DNA of 64,000 nt. It comes from Musa acuminata AAA Group (taxonomy: Eukaryota > Streptophyta > Magnoliopsida > Zingiberales > Musaceae). The notes beneath the pieces were generated by a model that worked only from the letters and a program-made list of their open reading frames with translations, was not told the DNA's origin and searched no databases. The stretch spans positions 32,903,001 through 32,967,000 of the forward strand of contig NC_088330.1 in the NCBI RefSeq assembly GCF_036884655.1, written 5' to 3'. Within the stretch, counting starts at the first letter, position 1. Each line of letters begins with the position of its first letter. Shown here piece after piece: positions 55,603-64,000 of this stretch. A program made the position numbers and the translations under genes.

Positions 55603-58600
55603 TCACTCTGATTGCTGTCCACTTTGAGCAGGAAGTTGTGCAAATGAGAATGAGAAGTTTTCTTGATCTTGTCCTTCTTTCACATGCAGCTGTTGCCCGG
55701 TTGGTCCTGCCCCCTGGTTGATCTCCGAGGAGGATATCTCGACTTCTCCACCTGAATTGCCATGGTCAGAGGCACCTCTCCGTGGAGAACGGTAGTGTGC
55801 TTCCCCCATGTGGCCTATCGATCTGTATCGATGCATCGAATGAACAGGGGATACGTTTAGACTCGCCCTTGGGCTCACCCTAGGGCTCGGGGTCCTTGAT
55901 CCAGATTGTGAAGTTTCTTTAAGCTTCTTCTTCACGCCTTGATGCCATCTCTTGAGAGCCTTGCTCGTGTGTTCGTCAAATATGGACCTCTTCAAGTGTG
56001 ACCCCATCTAAAGAACAAAACTTCAACATCCTTGACCAAGTTTTTAAAGATAAACTCAACATTTTTTAATCCAAGTGATAAGTTATGCAAGTTAAGGTGT
56101 TTTACATGCATTCTGGCAAACATTTATCAGAAATAGAAGAAAGAACAAATACCTGAGATACAAGTGCATATAGTGGAAGTGTAAAGTAGCTGCATAAAAT
56201 TTGGCCCCCAACTCTGCAATCACAAGATTACAGGAAGAAGGTCCTTTAGTAAAGGAAAGGATAGGCATCTGATTGGTAACTAAGTAATCATTTCATCAGA
56301 TCTCTTATTGGAGATTTCTTTAGAATGCTCATGGTTACTTTGTTTTTTCGGACACTTCAATTGTAAGCAATAAAAGAGTGTTCCCTCATGAGAAAAAAAG
56401 GTAACAAGGAGTGAGATTCTTGAAGCTTACCCGATAATAATTCTCGCGACGATGAACTTAAATTCATTGTGGAAACAAGACTTCAGCCCAAACTCATACT
56501 GCATAAAGTAAGCCGGAGCACCTTGAGTTGCAAGAAAAATATAGTGATCATCATAGATGAAGAAACTGCCCTAAAAGGATGAGTTTTACCCATATCCAAA
56601 AGAAGTATGTAATCTGAAATGCATTCTGAAACACATGTAAAAACAGCAAATAAGATGTCAAACAAAGCCAGATATTAATCAGAGAATGATTTAAAAAAAA
56701 ATAGACCATATTATGATTAGTCCACCACTAGAAGTCTGCATGTACAAATGCCATATTTTGTTGACGGATAAACATCCAAATAAAGGTTGTATTGTGCCAC
56801 AATGACGTGAACTACGACAAGAAAACATCGCTGACCTGAAACAGTGCCAAATGGAGTAGAAACAGAACATATCTAGGATGCCCAAACCAAAAGTGTTGAT
56901 CACTGAGATGCACCAGAGGAATGCCCTGGACAACTGTATGCCTCTCTCGGATTTCATTAGCCATCATTGATATAATTGCCTGCAGCTTCATTCCAACTGC
57001 CAAAATTATCTGCATCACTAACACAAAAGATTAGTGATTCTAACTAAACAACATGGTGTATCACTCACATTTAAGGAACATTTCAGGCTTACAACTAGAG
57101 GAACCATTGATGCCCAGAATAGTTCCTGCCATCCTGATGGGAGAAGTATTGTCATATGCCGAAAACTTGCAATATTTCTGTGATACTATCTATTGCATGC
57201 TAAACAACACAAGATGTATACTTACCATGAACATTAAGAAGCAAAACTATCACAGCAGAAGCCCATAAAATAGGACTGTTCAGACAGAAAGAAATGAAGA
57301 TAAGAGTTAATGTTTTAGTAATAAGAAAATTTAAATCATAATTGAAGTTTTTTTCATATAGGAATATCTATGAAGTGCTTGAACATATATTGTTTCATGT
57401 GGTCACATTAAGTAGATGGACAATTTAAGAACAGTCAATACAGTTAAAATGAGCCTTGCTTATTTGACTGCTAACATGAATATCATGTTTGACCTATACA
57501 ATGGCGGTTTTGCATAGTGAACATCAAATTATGAGAAGGGGGCAAAACAAGGTTTTGCTGCTAAATATGCACCATGATTTAGAAAAATAAAGGTTTCGAT
57601 CCTTCAAAAATGGGAAATGTGGGGGATCAAATAGTAATCAAGGTTTCAAATCTCAACCGCACTAGTTGGTATAGAATGGTATTACCAGTCTGATCAAGTA
57701 TTGATATCGAAGCACATAGCTTGATATCGATCCAATGCCATTCATATTTATTTTGTTATATATTTTATTCAGTGATATTAGGCAGTATAGTTTTGTATAA
57801 TACTGGTACTGTCTGATCTGGTAGGTTATCAAACCATTGTCAAATAGAGAATCCTTGCTTGTATCATTGAAAGACCAGATTATCTCCTCCTCTAATGTTT
57901 ATTATATAGTCTGACCCCTATTTCATTCACCAAAATGTTTTCAAGCATCGTATACTTTGTCGCGTTACATTAAGGTTCTTAAATTCTTCTCCTAGTTTCA
58001 CATGTGGGCGTATGTATAATTATCCAGAATGTGTCTAGACTTGAAGTTCAAAAAAACTCTTGAGAACTTTTTAAGCATCTAAAATATTTCTAGGAAGCAA
58101 TCAATTTAGGTAAGTGAGGAACAATAATATGGAAACATCTTTGATTGTTTTGATGGTTACATAAAATGTCAGGTGATATGAATGCTGAAATACTAATCCT
58201 GACAAAATAATAAAAAGGTTTGGTGATCAAAATACCTGACCCCAACAACTACCTTGAAGTCATCCTCCATAGCCCTTTTGATGTATCTTTTGAAATTAAA
58301 TTTTGTTCCCGGAGCCAGGTGGACCTACAAGCCTCAAATGATCAACAAAGTACAAATCTTAAACATAAGAAATTTTTCATGGGAAAAACTTACACTTATA
58401 AAACCGTGGCGCATAGTCAAGTAATCAACTTTACTAACAGACCTCAAGAATTGATTAAAGAAGCTTACCTGGATTACATGAAACCACAGATTGTCATATT
58501 GTACACAGTGATACAAAAATGGAACTATCACTTGATGCATGGCACCAAAATTAATACAAAAATGTAAATTTTCACTGCACATGATATTACATGAACTTTA

Positions 58601-61600
58601 TAACTGTTAAAACATCAACCTTTATCATAATCGCAGGTTAATTCTTTTTTTTAAGTTTTAGATTTACAGTAAAGGGGTCAAGTTAATTGATACACTACAA
58701 GAGAGGTGAACATATGAAAAGAATTGAAGCTAGCAAAAATTCTGGATATTTTGTCTTAATGGATCAAACTAACCACTCAAGAATTAATGATATATTTATA
58801 CAGTAAAACAGAAAGCTGACGAAGCAAGCTCTACTTACAACGTATAACAAGATTGTGATTCTGTTCCAAAAGCTTGCGTGTCGCTTGACAAATGTTATCT
58901 CATCAGCAAACCTGAATCTTGATGGATCTGCATTGTTTTAGCATAAATATTTCACAATGACATTAAAAAGGACAATAGGATAGTACCAAAAGGATAAAAA
59001 ATCATCCAAAATAAAACCTAAGCTATAAGTATAGTGACTAAGATCTTCTTTAAATACTTCTGTTCCACAAGCTGAAGAGAAAATCACCAACACATAGTGA
59101 CCTATGTAATGACGAAATGATTAATAGTCATAAATAAACAAACGGGTGAAGTTAAATACAAGCAAACAAATATAACTTAGTATTGAACTCGGTTCCAAGG
59201 AATATTTCCTATAGAATTTGACGTGTATTAAAGCCCATCAAATGTGACAAACTGGCAACTATTAAATCCTTGTTCTTGCAGAACAGCTGGAATAGTCGAG
59301 CATAAATGGGCTCATGGGCCCAACATATAGACCTTGCATTCTCTGTCTCCACCTTCTCTTCTACCTTCTCTCTTTCTTCTTCACCTGTCTACTATGCTAC
59401 TTTTCATAGCTTCTATAAAATGTTGGGCCCTTTCCTATTAGCTTAAGATTTTGATGGATTTGCAATTCCTAAAAACTTATCATGGAACTAAATCAAGTTA
59501 TGATTTTAACTCCTGGCTCAACAGCTTTTTCATTAATATTCCATCCAGTGGTTATATTACCCATATATATATATATATATATATAGATATATTATTTTTT
59601 TATTTTTTTATTTTTGGCACAGTCTGTTAATACTTGGCAAGTGTTGTGATCTTGCGCTTGGGTTCATGTGCCTAGTCTAGCTTTTATCCAGCTTGCACAT
59701 GAGTGGGAATGCAAGTGCTTATTATAATCCTTTCTTGCTAGCTTAGTCTTTTAGATGAAATGTAACGGTTTAAAACTTATCGCAACTCTTTTTCTTGGTT
59801 GACATGGACAACTCTTTACAGATCAAGCATCTGCATACACTGATATGTAGAATCTTAAAAAAGAATAGGCACTCCACAGACAATAAGAAGTCTAGTGTGT
59901 TATAATATATATTCTTTTACAACAATCAGAGTTTATTTAAAGGGTTAAAAAATACAGTTGTAAATTACATATATAGCATAGAACATGACTAATGACATGT
60001 AATTATAGAGCATTGTTATCCAAGTCTCTTTAGTGAAACAATGATCTGAGAGTGCAGGGAAAATAACAAGAATTTTAACAAAAAAGACAAATCATAATGA
60101 TGATCCATAACTCCATTTAATAAGAAAAGTATCACAAATCACCATCCAAATTCCATTAGCTTTAAAATGATGTAAGATACAAATCATAAACAGTGAATTC
60201 AATATGATGCATCTGTCTTGTCAATCATCAAGAATGACACTAAAAAAATCAATGCCTACACCAGAGTCCCAGGAGCATCCATTTGTTTAAAATTAATTAA
60301 AAGGTTTGATAGTTCAAGCCATCGGGAAATCATCCATGTATCCAAGGGATACCTAATGCTTGTCCAATACATGTTCAGTATGAATACAGAATATCTTTTG
60401 AATTTTTTATTTATATGCATCTCATATTTGACTGCAACCTTGGTGGTGAACTAGGCCAGGGGGAACTGATGACAACACTGGAAGGGTTTGTAGTGTAAAG
60501 ATGATTTATTCAAAGGCTTAGGTTGGAAAAACGGGTTAGAGAAAATGGTTGGAACAAGTTCTTCGTGCCTCTCGGTTATTTTTCTCTAGAGAACTACCAC
60601 CTGTGGCTGTTCAGAAGGCCTTGATTGGCTTTACATATCAGTGTCAGGGTACAACCAACAGACTCAGGTTGTGGCAGCCAAATCACAGTGACTAGCCAAC
60701 TGCTGTAAGTGGGCAAGTGTTAACAATCTGAAACCTTCAGATTTATGTCAAATTAACTCACTGGAAACCTCATTCAAGAAGCTTTAGGAGTACCAGTGGG
60801 TTCATGCCAAAACTGGGACATGGCAGCTTCCAGCCATGAATCACAAAGTGCTCCATGCCTTCTGTGGCAAAAGAGATACAATCATAGCAAGACAACATTT
60901 GATGGTACATGCAGAGTTAGCCTTGCAACTCTGATTGCCTTTGCAATAACATGGGAAGATTTAGTGTAGGCCTAACCTCGACAATGCCCGCCTGTCTGAT
61001 AAATACATATGCTGCATCCACTGTCTATTAGTTGGTACTGTGGAACTACAAGCGAAAAGATGTTCCATATCTCTTAAACATATTTGTTCTAGGCATAACC
61101 TCTCATGGTTACCAAGCTTATATGTGCAGCGATTATGTGTATATAGCATAGACCGTTTCACCCGAACCGATACGAAACAAGCAGTATGTACCAGTCTGAG
61201 TGTGAATCGGTACGTGGACCACTTGTATATAGCATAGGCCGTTTTGGCCCAACTGGTACGAAATGGACAGTATGTACTGGTCCGAGCATTAATCGATACA
61301 TGGACTGCCCCACGTCGGATGGTCCAGTCTGACACATTAAAAAAAAGAACTATTTTATGGTAACGTGAGCCCTCTTCACCACACACAAGACTGTGACCTC
61401 CACCTATTGTCGCCCATAGCCACCTACCACTTATCATCAATTTTGGGTATGCTTCCTACTCCTATTTGCCTTCCTCTTCCTTCGCCTTATTCCTCTTCTT
61501 CCTTCCTCTTCATCCTTGTTTCTCTTCTTCTTCCTCCTCTTCCTCTACCACCTCTTCTTTCTTCGCCTTCTTCCTCCATCCTCCGCTTTCTCCATCACCA

Positions 61601-63840
61601 TATGTTTCTTCTGTTACGATTGGAGCGGCACTAAGAGGGGGGGGGGGTGAATTAGTGCAGCGGATTAAAACGTCAGTTTTGGAAAATCTTTCGTACGATA
61701 AAAATCGAACTCGGAAGTGCTTAACTTGAAAGCGTATTCGTAAAGGTGTGCAGCAAAAGTAATGAGGAAGTAAAGCATGTATGAAGGTTTGCAGTAAGGT
61801 AAATAGCAATAAGTAAATGCAAACCAGAGAACACGCCAATTTAAAGTGGTTCGGTCAAATGACCTACATCCACTTGCGAAGCCTTCTTCAATGAGGCTCC
61901 CAACTTCCACTAATAAATCTCTTTGAAGGGTAAGGATAAATACCCCTCTTACAACCTTTTACAAATGGTTCACACTCTTACAAATTTTTGAAGAGAAAGA
62001 AGGAGGTGAACACTCAAGCAATTGAGAACAAGACTTGCTAAAGACTTCTCTAAGACTTTTATCTCAATCTATTGCTTTCTCAAAGGTTGTGTTCTCTGTT
62101 GAGAATTGAGGGGTATTTATAGGCCCTAAAAGAATTCAAATTTGGGCTCCAAATTTTGAATTCTCTTGGGTTCCCGAGGCTGGCGGTGCCACCGCTCAGT
62201 TCTCGGGTTATGGGCGGTGCCACCGTCTACACTATTTCAGCTCACTGGTTGGGCTCCAAACTTGGCCCAAACCAGTCCGAACTCGGGCCTAATTGGCCCC
62301 TACTTGGGTTATAGGATTAACACCTAATCCTAACCCTAATTAACGTGCTAACTACGAATTTAAAGACATTTCCTAAGCTATTACAAAGTCCGCAAGTCAA
62401 GACTTCTTCCGGCGAGCTTCCGGCGGTCTTCCGATAAACTCTCGAAAACCATTCTACGGACTCCCGGCAAGCTCCGAGACTTCACGATTTGATCTTGGCG
62501 AGTTCCAACGAGCTTCTTCGGCAAGCTCCGACCTTTCTCAGCGAGCTCCGCGAACTTCCAACGAACCTTCCGGCGAGCTTCCGAAAAACCCTTCGACAAG
62601 CTCCCTACTCATTCTCGGCTAGTTCCGGCAGCATTCTCGACAAACCTTCGGACTTCCGTCGAACTCTCGAACTCGCAACAAATCCTTCGCGCTTGACTCT
62701 GACACTTTGTTTCGCTTTATGTCTTCGTCGTTATCGTAGTTAATCCTACACACACAAGCCAAAACTCTACTCCGATCTAGACAATTATTACAACGCGAAT
62801 TGACATTCTGTTGCCCGGCACGTCATTGGTTGACGCTTCGTCCGATTCTTCAGCGCATCGTCCTCTCTTGCAGCTTGTTGCCCAATCGGCGGTTAACCTC
62901 CGCAACCCCGATATCCTTGGCGTAATTCCGCTCTCCTTGGCCCGATGCCCGACGTCCGAAGCCTTCTGCCGTCCAATATCCTGACGTGATCTCCTCCGGC
63001 GCAACGTCAATTCCTCCTGCGTCAACTGTCTAATCCTGATCGAGTAGACCTGCATCACTCAAAATGCAGTTAAACATCTAAACACAATCAATTAGTTTCA
63101 TCATCAAAATCCGAGATTCAACACCTTCCTCTTCCCCTTCTTTCTCTTCAACTCATAGATATGCACCAGTGTATACACTAGTACCGACCGATATGTACCG
63201 ATCTAGCCAAGGACAGATATGGGTGATCTGTGTGAGATGACAGTCCTTGGTATACAATACATGTGCACACATGTAATATACAGACACATATCTATATACA
63301 AACGCTTACTCTTTGTGTGACTTATCCCAAAACAAATGTCACACATGAATAATTTTATATGTACAAACCAGGTTCATGAAACATAATATTTTTGCTTGTA
63401 AAATGTAAAAGAACAGTGGCATCTTAGACAGCACGAGTTGTGACCATAGTACGGAAGTTCATGTGGAACAAACCCCCTTTTTAGGTGGATGATTAAGCTA
63501 TGAAGTAATTATAGCTAACCAAAAAAAAATTATGAGCAACATACCACTCGAGAATGCATAATCAACTGATTGAGTCTCCTTTTCCCACTCCTTCCATGCA
63601 TGTATCTGCATGAGAGAAGTTCTCCAATCAATGTAAAAGTGATGCTATCACAGAGTGTCATGTATAGAGAACATTCTGAAGTTATTTCAGCAGAAGATAA
63701 TGAAATCTCTAGTTCTTACAAACCTTTGCTCTTCCCAAGGCCATTATAAGAGCACTATTTGCTACATGGAGCACAGCCAAGAAAAAGATTAAAATGTGCA
63801 ACTGATGTAATCCATTTACAGATATAAGTGGCACCTTTCC
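55603..63840 (-). CDS. MLO family seven-transmembrane protein, 5' end outside window
   Basis: Twelve exons on the reverse strand are inferred: 63724-63840, 63545-63605, 58839-58927, 58394-58468, 58236-58324, 57226-57275, 57093-57133, 56836-57009, 56590-56625, 56431-56498, 56153-56213 and 55603-56007. They give 421 residues from GKVPLISVNGLHQLHI to the stop. MLO signatures include KVDYLTMRHGFI, KFNFKRYIKRAMEDDFKVVVG, NVHGWQELFWASMVPL, FWFGHPRYVLFLLHL, LCSYFTLPLYALVSQMGS and the calmodulin-binding tail SIFDEHTSKALKRWHQ. MLO proteins are plasma-membrane proteins; some clades act as calcium channels or as powdery-mildew susceptibility factors. The N-terminal helices lie beyond base 64000. Bases 63949-64000 may hold the end of the preceding exon (donor at 63948), but its frame did not join cleanly. 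The 4.6 kb intron 58928-63544 holds a solo LTR. Confidence 0.93.
58928..61611. other. MLO intron: repeat-rich part before the LTR
   Basis: A large intron segment with a (TA)n run at 59563-59584, an 86-bp tandem duplication at 61141-61312 and a CTT/TTCC-rich tract at 61470-61611. No exon was recognised. Short ORFs here have no domain. Confidence 0.5.
61141..61312. repeat. 86-bp tandem duplication ('cagtatgtacc' repeat)
   Basis: Two adjacent diverged units start with ATATAGCATAG at 61141 and 61227 and share ACGAAA, CAGTATGTAC and AATCG(G/A)TAC blocks. A similar 'tatgtaccgatc' stretch lies at about 63190, beyond the LTR, so the LTR may have split a larger repeat. Confidence 0.7.
61612..63123 (+). 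mobile_element. Solo LTR (copy 2), same family as 11526-13043
   Basis: The 1512-bp element begins TGTTACGATTGGAGCGG and ends GATTCAACA. It aligns with copy 1 over its whole length, including the poly-G tract, the TATTTATA box at about 62114 and the paired GGCGGTGCCACC hairpins. The flanks are TCTTC and CCTTC, a 5-bp target-site duplication with one mismatch. No internal retrotransposon region is present. It lies in the MLO intron in the opposite orientation to the MLO gene. Confidence 0.82.
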
Positions 63841-64000
63841 CTGTAAATCAGAACACAAACAATTAACTAGCAGAAAAATCACCACACCACACTGCTATGT
63901 AATAAAACCATCAAAATTTGTACAGTTCACTTTATTTTTGTCGCTTACATGAGGAAACAGAATCATGAAGTTCTTCAGGAAAATTGATGCTTAATAGGTG

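Overview
This is a 64 kb piece of a plant nuclear genome. Genes are split by short GT-AG introns, separated by AT-rich DNA with microsatellites, and interspersed with LTR-retrotransposon debris. Some coding regions are very GC-rich (AVT3-like transporter, CPK exon 1, metallothionein) and others AT-rich. That two-class base composition, together with the protein sequences, suggests a commelinid monocot. The repeat types (a roughly 1.5 kb LTR carrying a poly-G tract, and 'cagtatgtacc' repeats) make me lean to Musa or a relative, but this is inference. There is no sign of bacterial, organellar or viral sequence, no CRISPR array, and no rRNA or tRNA gene that I could recognise.

Layout: (1) 1.9-5.6 kb, + strand: a TRM-like VARLMGMD/DUF4378 protein, five coding exons. 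(2) 6.2-6.5 kb, - strand: a complete two-exon type 4 (Ec) metallothionein with 17 cysteines, whose exons are so short that simple ORF calling misses them. (3) 6.9-13.6 kb: a repeat and gene-fragment zone with a duplicated SRPK exon, a Ty1-copia pol remnant, a WOX13-like fragment and a solo LTR with a perfect 5-bp target-site duplication. (4) 14.3-17.8 kb, - strand: an SR-protein kinase (SRPK). (5) 19.2-20.4 kb, - strand: an intronless AVT3-type vacuolar amino-acid transporter. (6) 20.8-26.1 kb: AT-rich DNA with a decayed array of roughly 300-345 bp tandem repeats. (7) 26.2-28.3 kb, + strand: a NAC transcription factor of NAC45/NAC86 type. (8) 30.1-32.1 kb, + strand: leaf-type ferredoxin-NADP reductase, nine exons. 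(9) 35.3-45.7 kb, + strand: a calcium-dependent protein kinase of the CPK5/CPK6 group whose 4.4 kb first intron carries LTR-like DNA with a 24-bp minisatellite. (10) 48.8-54.2 kb, + strand: a tonoplast sugar transporter (TST). (11) 55.6 kb to the end of the window, - strand: an MLO seven-transmembrane protein, 5' end beyond the window, with a second solo LTR in one intron.

The genes are independent loci and do not form a cluster or operon. Shared themes are vacuolar transport (AVT3, TST), calcium signalling (CPK; the MLO calmodulin-binding tail) and photosynthetic electron transfer (FNR). I found no clearly new system. The most useful second looks are the hidden metallothionein, two GC-AG introns at conserved positions, the displaced SRPK exon with intact splice sites, and the two solo LTRs. 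Exon boundaries were read by eye from splice consensus, reading-frame continuity and recalled family sequences. They have not been tested against transcripts.
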